Positions 15,294 through 23,784 of a stretch of 26,930 nt of DNA are shown in pieces. Source of the DNA: Porphyromonadaceae bacterium (GTDB taxonomy: Bacteria; Bacteroidota; Bacteroidia; Bacteroidales; Paludibacteraceae); NCBI GenBank assembly GCA_905372135.1, contig CAJPNS010000010.1:1-26930 (forward strand), written 5' to 3'. The stretch's first letter is position 1. Each line of letters begins with the position of its first letter. The notes beneath the pieces were generated by a model. It searched no databases. It was not told where the DNA came from and worked only from the letters and a program-made list of their open reading frames with translations. A program made the position numbers and the translations under genes.

Positions 15294-16649
15294 CTACTCT
15301 AAGTTATTGTAAAACTCTACGATAGCCTCGATGCCTTTACGGAAAATATCGATGTCGAAGTTTTCGTCGGGCGAGTGAATAGCGTCGTCTTCAAGCCCGA
15401 AGCCCATTAATATAGTCTTGATACCCAATATTTTCTCGAAATTGGCAATGATAGGTATACTTCCTCCGCGACGTACTCCGACGGGCTTTTGTCCGAATGC
15501 TTTGTAGAAGCCTTTTTCGGCGGCACGGTATGCGAAATGGTCTGTCGGGCAGAGATATGCCTCGCCGCCGTGCATTGGGGTTACCTCTACGCGTACGCCT
15601 TTGGGGGCTATCTGTGCTACATAATCGACGAACATTTTCGATATTTTCTCGTGGTCTTGGTTGGCTACCAGCCGAGTAGATACTTTCGCCTGTGCCACAG
15701 AGGGTATCACCGTCTTAGAGCCTTCGCCCTGATAACCTCCCCAGATACCGCATACGTCAAACGACGGACGGCAGCTGTTGCGTTCGAGGGTAGAGTAGTG
15801 TACTTCGCCCTTTACATCGGTGATGTCGATAGCTTTTTTGTACTCCTCTTCGTCGAAGGGTATACGAGCGTAGTTTTCTTGTTCTTCGGGTGTCATATCT
15901 ACCACGTCGTCGTAGAAGCCGGGTATGGTGATACGTCCGTTTTCGTCGACCATACGGGCTATAATCTTACAAAGTTCGTTGATAGGGTTTGCCACGGCAC
16001 CGCCGAAGTGTCCCGAATGCAGGTCGCGATTCGGTCCGGTTACCTTTATTTGCCAATATGCCAATCCCCGCAGCCCCGTTGTAAGCGACGGCGTAGCCTT
16101 GCTTATCATCGAAGTATCCGAGACAAGTATGACATCGGCTTTCAGTAGCTCTTTGTTGTCTCTGAGGAACTTATCGAGCGAGGGCGAGCCTATCTCCTCT
16201 TCGCCTTCGAGGATAAACTTGACGTTACATTTGAGTTCTTGGTTTTTGACCAAATATTCGAATGCTTTTAGCTGCATAAACGACTGACCCTTGTCGTCGT
16301 CGGCACCGCGAGCCCATATTTTGCCGTCTCTTATTTCGGGTTCGAATGGGGCAGACGACCACAGTTCGAGCGGTTCTGCCGGCATAACGTCGTAATGACC
16401 GTATACAAGCACCGTACGAACAGCTCCCGACACACGTTTTTCGGCAAAAACGATGGGATTGCCACTTGTCGGCATAATGTCGCACCTGTCGACGCCCGCT
16501 TGGAGCAAGAGCTCACGCCATCGTTCGGCACAGCGTATCATATCCTCCTTGTGCTCCGATTGTGCACTGACAGAAGGGATACGAATCAACGAAAAAAGCT
16601 CGTCATAGAAACGTTTTTCGTTCTCTTTGATATAATTTCTCACTTGCAT
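15294..16649 (-). CDS. M20 family dipeptidase (metallopeptidase)
   Basis: This 451-residue cytosolic di-zinc peptidase is of the M20A/CNDP-like type. Visible metal and catalytic residues are His85 in VYGHYDVMP, the bridging Asp118 in ARGADDDKG, Glu151 and Glu152 in EGEEEIGS, Asp178 in LVSDTSM, and a C-terminal His in DDAIHSPDENF near 430. His211 in DLHSGHFGG lies at the lid-domain position that contacts substrate. There is no signal peptide. Full length for the group. The likely role is cleavage of dipeptides taken up by a peptide-fermenting cell, which fits the lysine and butyrate genes around it; exact substrate is unknown. It is divergent from serC with a 310-base spacer and has its own terminator. 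Confidence 0.9.
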   Translation of the reverse strand: MQVRNYIKENEKRFYDELFSLIRIPSVSAQSEHKEDMIRCAERWRELLLQAGVDRCDIMPTSGNPIVFAEKRVSGAVRTVLVYGHYDVMPAEPLELWSSAPFEPEIRDGKIWARGADDDKGQSFMQLKAFEYLVKNQELKCNVKFILEGEEEIGSPSLDKFLRDNKELLKADVILVSDTSMISKATPSLTTGLRGLAYWQIKVTGPNRDLHSGHFGGAVANPINELCKIIARMVDENGRITIPGFYDDVVDMTPEEQENYARIPFDEEEYKKAIDITDVKGEVHYSTLERNSCRPSFDVCGIWGGYQGEGSKTVIPSVAQAKVSTRLVANQDHEKISKMFVDYVAQIAPKGVRVEVTPMHGGEAYLCPTDHFAYRAAEKGFYKAFGQKPVGVRRGGSIPIIANFEKILGIKTILMGFGLEDDAIHSPDENFDIDIFRKGIEAIVEFYNNLE

Positions 16650-16697
16650 AGTATTATGATTTTTATGATTATTTATTCGATAGAAAAAACTATGCTA

Positions 16698-16705
16698 CAA
16701 AGGTA
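16698..16705 (-). promoter_or_regulatory. -7 box of the M20 dipeptidase
   Basis: The minus strand reads TACCTTTG, a perfect match, 49 nt before the ATG. A TTTTG lies 16 nt upstream, slightly closer than usual. The 310-base divergent spacer 16650-16959 holds this box and the serC promoter; nothing else was seen in it. Confidence 0.5.
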
Positions 16706-16878
16706 ATAAAAAAACACCGTACAAAAGGTAGAAGTCTTACTTATATTTTTCCTATAATTTATATTATGTTAAGTAGAATATTGTCGGAATAAGTCAGTAC
16801 CTATCTATGTTCTACTCGATTAATCGTAGAACGTATAAATAAACTCGTGTATTATAGTCATTTTTCTCACTTATCTGC

Positions 16879-16908
16879 TTGTAGAGTCATTTTAAATTAT
16901 TATCTTTG
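16879..16908 (+). promoter_or_regulatory. Promoter of serC
   Basis: TTG at 16879-16881, 19-nt spacer, TATCTTTG at 16901-16908: a full match to the Bacteroidota consensus. Start point near 16914, leader about 46 nt. Confidence 0.7.
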
Positions 16909-16959
16909 AAAAATTTTATTGCCATAGATAATTGATTAACTATTAAATATTTATACAAA

Positions 16960-18045
16960 ATGAAGGTATTTCATAATTTTAATGCTGGACCTTGTGTCCT
17001 CCCCAAGCCTGCGGTAGAATCGACTATTGAGGCTATTCGTAATTTTGATGGCACCGGTATCGGACTGCTCGAAATCTCTCACCGTACTCCGGGTTGGGAA
17101 CGCGTGATGAAAGAGACTGCCGACCTGTGGAGAGAACTTCTCAACATTCCGGACAACTATCAAGTGCTCTTCCTCGGCGGTGGTGCAAGCACTCAGTTTT
17201 TCACCGTTCCTGCCAACTTGTTGAATAAAAAAGCTGCTTATCTGCAGACAGGTGTTTGGGCAAAAAAGGCGGTAAAAGAGGCTAAATTTTATGGCGAAGT
17301 AGAAGTAGTAGCTTCTTCGGAAGACAAAAACTACACTTATATCCCCAAAGGATACACCATACCCAAAGATGTCGATTATTTCCATATCACTACCAACAAC
17401 ACTATCTATGGTACGGAAATACACGAAGATATGGACTGCCCCGTTACTTTGGTAGCCGATATGTCTTCCGATATTATGAGCCGTCCGGTTGATGTGAAAA
17501 AATACGGATTAATCTACGGTGGTGCTCAGAAAAATGTAGGTCCCGCAGGTGTTACCTTCGTAATCGTTCGCGAAGATATACTAGGCAAGGTAGACCGCAA
17601 GTTGCAGACGATGGTAGATTATCGCACTCATATCGGCGACGAAGAGAAGAACCGCTCTATGTTTAATACTCCTCCCGTGCTGCCTATCTTCGTTATGCAC
17701 GAAACACTCAAATGGGTGAAGTCGCTCGGTGGTGTGGCTGCTATGAACAAAATTAACAAAGAAAAAGCCGCTATGCTCTATAACGAAATAGACCGCAACA
17801 AAATGTTTGTAGGCACAGCCGCCAAAGAAGACCGTTCGCTGATGAACGTTTGCTTCGTGATGGCAGACCAGTACAAAGATAAAGAAGCCGACTTTATGGC
17901 ATTTGCAAAAGAATGCGGAATGGTAGGTATCAAAGGACACCGCTCGGTAGGAGGCTTCCGTGCTTCGTTGTACAACGCTTGTCCGGTAGAAAGTGTCAAG
18001 GCTCTGGTAGAATGTATGCAGGAGTTCGAAAAAAAGAACGCTTAA
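16960..18045 (+). CDS. serC: Phosphoserine aminotransferase
   Basis: The 361-residue product is a fold-type I PLP enzyme that converts 3-phosphohydroxypyruvate and glutamate to phosphoserine and 2-oxoglutarate in serine synthesis; it can also act in pyridoxine synthesis. Visible are NFNAGPCVLP (6-15), LEISHRTPGW (37-46), FLGGGASTQF (71-80), TNNTIYGTE (145-153), VADMSSD (165-171) and the PLP lysine Lys191 in YGGAQKNVGPAG. The C-terminal GFRASLYNA block contacts phosphate. Full length for the family. It has its own consensus promoter and a strong terminator. In many Bacteroidales serA follows serC; here it does not, and an ABC ATPase gene comes next. Confidence 0.96.
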   Translation: MKVFHNFNAGPCVLPKPAVESTIEAIRNFDGTGIGLLEISHRTPGWERVMKETADLWRELLNIPDNYQVLFLGGGASTQFFTVPANLLNKKAAYLQTGVWAKKAVKEAKFYGEVEVVASSEDKNYTYIPKGYTIPKDVDYFHITTNNTIYGTEIHEDMDCPVTLVADMSSDIMSRPVDVKKYGLIYGGAQKNVGPAGVTFVIVREDILGKVDRKLQTMVDYRTHIGDEEKNRSMFNTPPVLPIFVMHETLKWVKSLGGVAAMNKINKEKAAMLYNEIDRNKMFVGTAAKEDRSLMNVCFVMADQYKDKEADFMAFAKECGMVGIKGHRSVGGFRASLYNACPVESVKALVECMQEFEKKNA

Positions 18046-18060
18046 TGTGAACTGAATAAA

Positions 18061-18101
18061 GGTATTGTCGAGACTCGTTTGTCGGCGGCAATACCTTTTT
18101 T
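18061..18101 (+). terminator. Terminator after serC
   Basis: GGTATTGTCG (18061-18070) pairs with CGGCAATACC (18086-18095) with one G-T pair, followed by six T. It lies 15 nt after the serC stop. Confidence 0.85.
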
Positions 18102-18161
18102 GCCTTATTAGAGTATAGAACATTATTGTACCTTACGGTAAGTAATAACACAGTTTGTACA

Positions 18162-18857
18162 GTGTCTCTGAAAGTAGAAAATATTTATAAGACATACGAT
18201 AAAAAAAGCGTCTTAAACGGAGTGTCGTTGTACGCCGACGACAACCGCATAGTAGGTCTGCTCGGACCGAACGGAGCAGGCAAATCGACCCTGATGAAAA
18301 TCATCACGGGATACGTCACTCCCGATAGCGGACAGGTAGAGGTGTGTGGCGAGAAGATAGCTTCCAATGCAATCGATTACAAGAAAAATATCGGATACCT
18401 GCCCGAACACAATCCGTTGTATCTGGATATGTATGTGAAAGAGTATCTTACACATATAGCCGAACTTTACGGAATAAAAGACACCCAACGGGCTGTTGCC
18501 GAAGTAGTCGAAAAGACAGGGCTTACTCCCGAGAAGCACAAGATAATCCGTCAGCTATCGAAGGGTTATCGCCAGCGTGTAGGGTTGGCACAGGCTATTA
18601 TTCACAACCCCAAAGTACTTATCCTCGACGAGCCTACAACGGGACTCGACCCGAACCAAATTATCGAGATACGGCAACTGATAGCCGACTTCGGCAAACG
18701 ACATACGGTGCTGTTTTCGACACATATATTGCAAGAGGTCGAAGCAATCTGCCAAAAAGCCGTACTGATAGACAAAGGAAATATTATATTGGAACTTAAT
18801 GAGGACGAAATATCGATAGAACGCCTCGAAAGAGAGTTCTTATCCATTAAAAATTAG
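18162..18857 (+). CDS. ABC transporter ATP-binding protein, GldA-like
   Basis: The protein has about 231 residues from a GTG at 18162, which gives SLKVENIYKTYDKK, the usual start of this family. A TTG at 18126 would add 12 residues with no family likeness. Walker A GPNGAGKST is at about 35-43, the signature LSKGYRQRVGLAQA at about 131-144, Walker B VLILDEPTTGLDP just behind, and the switch His in FSTHILQEVE. Substrate is unknown. The branch resembles GldA of gliding Bacteroidota and the broader group of ABC-2 ATPases, but no permease gene (GldF/GldG-like) is adjacent, so the partner must lie elsewhere. A terminator separates it from serC; no promoter box was found, and five + strand genes follow closely. 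Confidence 0.85.
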   Translation: MSLKVENIYKTYDKKSVLNGVSLYADDNRIVGLLGPNGAGKSTLMKIITGYVTPDSGQVEVCGEKIASNAIDYKKNIGYLPEHNPLYLDMYVKEYLTHIAELYGIKDTQRAVAEVVEKTGLTPEKHKIIRQLSKGYRQRVGLAQAIIHNPKVLILDEPTTGLDPNQIIEIRQLIADFGKRHTVLFSTHILQEVEAICQKAVLIDKGNIILELNEDEISIERLEREFLSIKN

Positions 18858-18888
18858 AGTATTATAATACAAAAAAAACATAACAATT

Positions 18889-19626
18889 ATGCATAAAATT
18901 TTGTTTATCGTTGCCGCAATAGCCGTATTGTATGGCTGCGATACTCGGAAACAGCCGCAAGTAGTCGATACAGACCTGATAGCTGTCGTACATACCGTCC
19001 GCTGCGACACTAACGAGATGAGTCGGTGGATAGCGCCGTATAAAACCACACTCGACCGTGTAATGGATGTTCCTATCGGTTATGCACCGCAGACGCTGCA
19101 AATAGGTCTGCCCGAGTCGTCGCTCGGAGCAATGGTAACCACTGCAATGGGCTACTATGCCACAACGCACAAACAGCATTACGACTGTATAGTAACGAAT
19201 ATAGGGGGCATACGCGACTCATTGGCACAAGGCGAAATAACCGTCGGTAGCATATTCCGTATATCTCCGTTCAACAATAGGCTTGTAGTGCTGACCATAT
19301 CGGGTAGCGAGCTGCGTGAACTTTGTCGAATAATTGCCGCTCAGGGAGGGCAGGTTACCTCAGGCATAGCTATGACTATTGCCAATGGCTCAGCCGAAAA
19401 CGTCAAAATAAATAAACTGCCGATAGATACCCTACGTAACTACAAGATACTTACGAACGATTACCTCTCGTTTGGCAACGATTATCTGTATCCGTTGGCG
19501 AAATATACGTCGATATATGCTTTCGAGGCGACGCTACGCGAGGTGATAATGGACTATATCAGATATAATACCCGAAAAGGCAAACCGATAACAGCACAAA
19601 AAGGTAATGAAGTAAAGAAAATATGA
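18889..19626 (+). CDS. 5'-nucleotidase C-terminal domain lipoprotein
   Basis: This 245-residue protein has a signal peptide with lipobox ending at Cys17 (LYGC). The rest is the 5'-nucleotidase C-terminal (UshA-type) domain, which binds the nucleoside part of the substrate; visible are TNIGGIRDSLAQGEITVG near 103-120, FRISPFNNRLVVLTISGSELREL and TNDYLSFGNDYLYP near 189. It lacks the metallophosphatase domain, which is encoded by the next gene and overlaps it by four bases (ATGA), so the two are translationally coupled and presumably act together in the periplasm or at the outer membrane to dephosphorylate nucleotides. The domain order is reversed relative to the single-chain enzyme. Confidence 0.88.
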   Translation: MHKILFIVAAIAVLYGCDTRKQPQVVDTDLIAVVHTVRCDTNEMSRWIAPYKTTLDRVMDVPIGYAPQTLQIGLPESSLGAMVTTAMGYYATTHKQHYDCIVTNIGGIRDSLAQGEITVGSIFRISPFNNRLVVLTISGSELRELCRIIAAQGGQVTSGIAMTIANGSAENVKINKLPIDTLRNYKILTNDYLSFGNDYLYPLAKYTSIYAFEATLREVIMDYIRYNTRKGKPITAQKGNEVKKI

Positions 19627-20426
19627 AAAAGATAGTATATATATGGGGCATAGTGGCATTATTGATAAGTTGCACCCCGAAAAAGCAACAACTACTGATA
19701 CTCTGCACAAACGATTCTCATTCGCAAGTAGAGCCAAAAGACGGCAATAAAGGTGGATTCGCCGCCAGAGCCAACCTTGTCGACAGTCTTCGCAAAATCT
19801 ATCCGCTTAATCTATTGCTCGACGCAGGCGATATTATGCAAGGTACACCATACTTCAACATATATCACGGACGGATAGAGATAGCCGCCTACAATCGTCT
19901 CGGATACGATGCGATAACTCTCGGAAATCACGAGTTCGACTACGGACTCGATACGTTGGCAATGTTTCTGCGGCTGGCATCATTCCCCGTCGTATCGTGC
20001 AACTACAAGGTCGATGGCACATCTCTCGAGGGATTGGTAAAACCATACGCCATATTTGATCGTGGCGGTTTGAAGATAGCCGTCGTCGGTTTCGGTGTTT
20101 CGCCCGAAAGCCTTATATTGATGTCGAATTTCGAACCTGTAAAGTATCTCGATCCCATCGAGCGTGGCAATTACTATGCCGATAGTCTCCGCGGTGCCGG
20201 TGTGGATTATATCATAGCACTATCGCATCTCGGGTATGTCTCGAATGGTGGCGAAAACGACTCTACCTTGGCTGTAAAAAGCCGAAATATAGACCTCATT
20301 CTTGGCGGGCATACTCACCATATCCGCAAAGATACTATAATCAACAACTTGCAAGGCAAACCCGTACATTACCTTACCACCCACAAGGCAGGGCTTGAAA
20401 TGGACAAAGTTATAGTAGAATTCTAA
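19623..20426 (+). CDS. Metallophosphatase lipoprotein, N-terminal half of 5'-nucleotidase
   Basis: In this 267-residue protein the lipobox ends at Cys17 (LISC). The calcineurin-like phosphatase domain shows TNDSHSQVEP (29-38) with Asp31 and His33, DAGDIMQGT (67-75) with Asp70, GNHEFDYG (101-108), SHLG near 206 and GGHTHH near 232: all metal ligands expected of the UshA/YfkN group. It ends where the C-terminal domain would start in the single-chain enzyme. Start and previous stop overlap as ATGA. With its partner it should hydrolyse nucleotides outside the inner membrane. Such split pairs are common in Bacteroidota. Confidence 0.9.
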   Translation: MKKIVYIWGIVALLISCTPKKQQLLILCTNDSHSQVEPKDGNKGGFAARANLVDSLRKIYPLNLLLDAGDIMQGTPYFNIYHGRIEIAAYNRLGYDAITLGNHEFDYGLDTLAMFLRLASFPVVSCNYKVDGTSLEGLVKPYAIFDRGGLKIAVVGFGVSPESLILMSNFEPVKYLDPIERGNYYADSLRGAGVDYIIALSHLGYVSNGGENDSTLAVKSRNIDLILGGHTHHIRKDTIINNLQGKPVHYLTTHKAGLEMDKVIVEF

Positions 20427-20451
20427 TCGGTATTTTCGTTCGGCAAAGATA

Positions 20452-21381
20452 ATGTTACAGCAGCAGGCTTATCGGCTTTTCTACTCCGAAATAGAAAATT
20501 GGCAACTGGCAAAAGACAAATATTCCGACCTCAAAGCAAGTGTTTCCAAGCGGTTGGAATTTGGAGATTTCGGTATCGATGTCGTATGCAATCCCGCACG
20601 AATACGCTCAACGATGGCAGAGGTGCAGCGAAAGCTCGAGAAAATGAGGCATTTGCCTAACAACTCTCAGGCTGCCGCCGCAGTAGATTCATCGAACGAT
20701 AGCTGTTTCTTATGTTCCGACCGCCGCCCGAAAGAACAGAAATCTATCGTGGTAGGCGATTTCGAAGTATTGGTGAACCCCTATCCGATTTTCCCGATAC
20801 ATTTTACTATCGTATATAAAAAACATATACCGCAGCAGATACTGCCATACTTCGACGAATATCTCTATTTTGCCCGCAATCTGACGAATTTCGCAGTCTT
20901 CTTCAACGGAGCAAATTGTGGGGCTTCGGCTCCGTTTCATCTGCATTTCCAAGCGGCAGAGAAACGTTATTTCAACGTCGTAGGCGACTACTCTACTCTG
21001 CCACAGCAATATTTCGAAGTCGTAGAGCGAGACGATACACTTACTCTGACTTCGATTAGAAACTATCTGAGAAAAGTATTCGTAATATCTACCTCCGACC
21101 CTCTGCGGGCAAAAGCCGTTTTGGAACGACACTTTATGCAGTATATCGACGACAATATGATTAATATAATATGCTGCTACGAAGATGGACAATATCGGAT
21201 TTTCGTATTTCCTCGACAAACCTTTCGTCCCTCGCAATTCTTCGACGACAACCCCAATAAAAGACTTGCCATATCGCCAGCTTCGGTAGAGATGAGCGGA
21301 TGTTTCGTTACTATTTTCCGTGAACATTTCGACCGTCTCGATGCTAACGAAATAGTCGACATTTACAGCCAGATATCGTAA
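20452..21381 (+). CDS. DUF4922 protein, HIT/GalT-like nucleotidylyltransferase or phosphorylase
   Basis: This 309-residue protein has no signal peptide. CFLC at 85-88 is a possible half zinc site, NPYPIFPIHFTIV at 109-121 is the strand before the active site, and HLHFQ at 163-167 is an H-x-H-x-Q motif like that of galactose-1-phosphate uridylyltransferase and GDP-L-galactose phosphorylase (VTC2). DUF4922 proteins are distantly related to those enzymes; the substrate in bacteria is not known to me. It lies 25 nt after the 5'-nucleotidase pair and 33 nt before the DUF4296 lipoprotein, so a role in nucleotide or nucleotide-sugar turnover is conceivable but not shown. Confidence 0.78.
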   Translation: MLQQQAYRLFYSEIENWQLAKDKYSDLKASVSKRLEFGDFGIDVVCNPARIRSTMAEVQRKLEKMRHLPNNSQAAAAVDSSNDSCFLCSDRRPKEQKSIVVGDFEVLVNPYPIFPIHFTIVYKKHIPQQILPYFDEYLYFARNLTNFAVFFNGANCGASAPFHLHFQAAEKRYFNVVGDYSTLPQQYFEVVERDDTLTLTSIRNYLRKVFVISTSDPLRAKAVLERHFMQYIDDNMINIICCYEDGQYRIFVFPRQTFRPSQFFDDNPNKRLAISPASVEMSGCFVTIFREHFDRLDANEIVDIYSQIS

Positions 21382-21414
21382 ATATCATATTTATTTCATA
21401 CACCACAAAAGACA

Positions 21415-22296
21415 ATGAAAAAGAGACTTATCGTATATCTTTTTTTAGCGATATTACTTACCGCTTGCAAGATGAAACCAATAGGCGTAATCGGCGAAAA
21501 AAAGATGGAAAACATCATTTACGAACTCACACTCACCGAGGCTATAATATATACCTACGACGATAAAATATCGACCAAAGAACGTAAAAAACTTTACAAC
21601 GACGTATACGCAAAATACGGTATCGACGAAGCGAAATATCTCGCATCGCTCAAATGGTACACCGAAAACCCGAAATATATCGAGATAATATACGACAATG
21701 TCAAAAGTCGTATCGATACACTGAAATCGGAGGTAGCAAACTACAAATTCCATCCGGAGGAGAAAATCACCGACCAACTGCGACAACTCGATACTATCGA
21801 GATGTATCGGTTCGAGCCCCGATATACGTTCGAAGCTACGCCGCCGACCGACAGTCTGAGATTTACCGTCGAAAGTAAAGACAGTTTTGCTCTCGAAGAC
21901 AAATATATATTCAAGTTATTGATGCGGGCAGATAAAATTTCGAACAGCAAAGACACGATGGCAAAATCCGATGTCGAGCTTACAATAACCTACTCCGACG
22001 GTTCGACGAAAATATTGAAATGCCCTATTATCGCCAACTCCAAGACATATCGCTATACATTCACGCCAAAGCAACGTACCGACGTGGCTCCGACGAAGAT
22101 AGAGGTAAATATGTTTCGCTCGTCGGAACTCGTACGACGACTACAAATTGATAGCGTACATCTTTTCAGAATATTCAACAAACGAAAATATCCTCTCCCC
22201 GAAGAAAAACCGTCGGGTACATCTACGGAAAATACCGGTCTTATAATCGACAAAATCGATAATGTAATCATCGACGACAATACGTCGGGCAATTGA
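21415..22296 (+). CDS. DUF4296 lipoprotein
   Basis: The 293-residue protein has lipobox LTAC with Cys18. The DUF4296 domain covers about residues 25-110: an acidic helix with LTLTEAIIYTYDDK, then YNDVYAKYGID and SLKWYTENPKYIEIIYDNV, the usual family blocks. The C-terminal half is beta-rich without recognised domain, and the last 35 residues are a low-complexity acidic tail. DUF4296 lipoproteins are common in Bacteroidota, of unknown function, often near cell-envelope genes. It lies 31 nt before pgk on the same strand and probably shares a transcript. Confidence 0.82.
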   Translation: MKKRLIVYLFLAILLTACKMKPIGVIGEKKMENIIYELTLTEAIIYTYDDKISTKERKKLYNDVYAKYGIDEAKYLASLKWYTENPKYIEIIYDNVKSRIDTLKSEVANYKFHPEEKITDQLRQLDTIEMYRFEPRYTFEATPPTDSLRFTVESKDSFALEDKYIFKLLMRADKISNSKDTMAKSDVELTITYSDGSTKILKCPIIANSKTYRYTFTPKQRTDVAPTKIEVNMFRSSELVRRLQIDSVHLFRIFNKRKYPLPEEKPSGTSTENTGLIIDKIDNVIIDDNTSGN

Positions 22297-22327
22297 CAGA
22301 TTCGAAATAAACCAAAATTAAAATATT

Positions 22328-23575
22328 ATGAATATCAAAAATTACAATTTCAAAGGACAGAGAGCCTTCGTACGAGTGGATTTCAACGTGCCACTCGAAA
22401 ACGGTAAAATTACGGACGATACTCGCATACGCGGGGCAATGCCTACTCTGAAAAAGATTATCGGCGATGGCGGACGGCTTATCATTGCATCGCATCTTGG
22501 ACGTCCCGAAAAGAATCCGGACCTCAAGTATTCGCTACGGCAAATCGTCGATACTGTGTCGGAATATCTCGGAGTGAAAATAGCATTCGCTCCGGATTGC
22601 GGCAAAGCCCGAAGCCAAGTGGATGCTCTCGGCGACGGCGAAGCACTTATGCTCGAGAATCTTCGGTTCTACGCCGAAGAAGAGGGGAAACCCCGAAATA
22701 CCGAAAACCTCGACGAAACGCAAAAAGCAGAAGCCAAAAAGACAATGAAAGAGGCTCAAAAGCAATTTGCAGCCACGCTCGCATCGTATGCAGATTGCTA
22801 CGTAAACGATGCATTCGGCACTGCTCACCGAGCACACGCCTCGACGGCTCTGATAGCCGACTTTTTCGACAAATACCATAAAATGTATGGCTTCTTGATG
22901 GAAAAAGAGGTAAATGCAGTAAAAAATGTTATGCACGACCCGAAGCGTCCGTTTACCGCCATAATGGGAGGCTCGAAGGTAAGCTCCAAAATCGATATCA
23001 TACGCAACCTTATGAACAAAGTCGATAACCTTATCATTACGGGAGGTATGACTTATACGTTTACAAAAGCTCTCGGAGGCAAAATCGGAAACTCTATCTG
23101 CGAAGACGACAAACTGTCGCTGGCTCTCGAACTAATATCGGAAGCTAAGGCAAAAGGAGTGAAACTCGTGATGGCTGTCGATGCGAAAATAGCCGACAAG
23201 TTTGCAAACGACGCCAATACTCAGTTCGTCGACGACGGCAAAATACCCGACGGATGGATCGGAATGGACATCGGCCCGAAGACCGAACAACTCTTTGCCG
23301 ACGTTATCGAAAGTTCGAAGACCATACTATGGAACGGACCTGCCGGAGTATTCGAGATGGACAATTTTTCGCATGGTTCGTTTGCCATCGCACAGGCTAT
23401 AGTAAACGGAACGAAAAAGGGAGCTTACTCTCTCGTCGGTGGTGGCGACTCTGTGGCGTGCGTCAATAAATTCGGATTTGCCGATAGCGTAAGTTATGTA
23501 TCGACGGGTGGCGGAGCATTGCTTGAAGCCATCGAAGGTAAGGTTTTGCCAGGTATTGCAGCTATAGAAAAGTAG
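22328..23575 (+). CDS. pgk: Phosphoglycerate kinase
   Basis: The 415-residue product carries out the glycolytic ATP-forming step, 1,3-bisphosphoglycerate and ADP to 3-phosphoglycerate and ATP. Visible are RVDFNVPL (16-23), SHLGRP (55-60), the LENLRFYAEEEG block near 115, YVNDAFGTAHRAHAST near 158-173, the GGSKVSSKIDIIRNL hinge near 215, LWNGPAGVFEM near 336-346 and the GGGDSVAC nucleotide loop near 374. Full family length with an intact substrate Arg and Asp set. A strong terminator follows. It is the last gene of the + strand run, next to serine synthesis further left, with which it shares 3-phosphoglycerate. Confidence 0.97.
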   Translation: MNIKNYNFKGQRAFVRVDFNVPLENGKITDDTRIRGAMPTLKKIIGDGGRLIIASHLGRPEKNPDLKYSLRQIVDTVSEYLGVKIAFAPDCGKARSQVDALGDGEALMLENLRFYAEEEGKPRNTENLDETQKAEAKKTMKEAQKQFAATLASYADCYVNDAFGTAHRAHASTALIADFFDKYHKMYGFLMEKEVNAVKNVMHDPKRPFTAIMGGSKVSSKIDIIRNLMNKVDNLIITGGMTYTFTKALGGKIGNSICEDDKLSLALELISEAKAKGVKLVMAVDAKIADKFANDANTQFVDDGKIPDGWIGMDIGPKTEQLFADVIESSKTILWNGPAGVFEMDNFSHGSFAIAQAIVNGTKKGAYSLVGGGDSVACVNKFGFADSVSYVSTGGGALLEAIEGKVLPGIAAIEK

Positions 23576-23597
23576 TTTTTTTCATTTCATAAAAGCG

Positions 23598-23632
23598 GAG
23601 GTTATCAAATTGTTTGGTAGCCTCTTTTATTT
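23598..23632 (+). terminator. Terminator after pgk
   Basis: GAGGTTATCAAA (23598-23609) pairs with TTTGGTAGCCTC (23613-23624) through a 3-nt loop with two G-T pairs, followed by TTTTATTTA. Confidence 0.85.
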
Positions 23633-23637
23633 ATTGC

Positions 23638-23760
23638 TGTCCGATAAAGTTTTTTATTGGATAAAAAACAGGGCTGAGAAGTTCAGCCCCTTTTGTTTAA
23701 TTTTGCGTAGCATCAAAAACAGAATCAAACAATGCCCAAAAGTAATCATCTTATCGGACA
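23638..23760. repeat. 10-bp inverted repeat around a second hairpin
   Basis: TGTCCGATAA at 23638-23647 and TTATCGGACA at 23751-23760 are exact reverse complements. They enclose the hairpin at 23671-23689 and no gene. The arms could be ends of a tiny non-coding element or chance; no target-site duplication is visible. Confidence 0.4.
23671..23697 (+). terminator. Second hairpin downstream of pgk
   Basis: GGGCTGA (23671-23677) pairs with TCAGCCC (23683-23689) around a 5-nt loop, followed by CTTTTGTTT. It may be a backup terminator for pgk or the end of a small RNA. Confidence 0.6.
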
Positions 23761-23784
23761 CAAATAATGTCTTACATATTTTGA

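Noticed and set aside
15489..16148. 219-codon open frame on the plus strand
   Set aside because: Antisense to the well-supported M20 dipeptidase; no motif or promoter.
18126..18161. TTG start for the ABC ATPase
   Set aside because: The added 12 residues have no family likeness, while the GTG at 18162 gives the usual N-terminus; still not certain.
13775..18857. A gliding-motility gene cluster
   Set aside because: Only GldE-like and GldA-like proteins are present, both widespread in non-gliding Bacteroidota; no gldB-D, gldF-N or spr genes are in the window.
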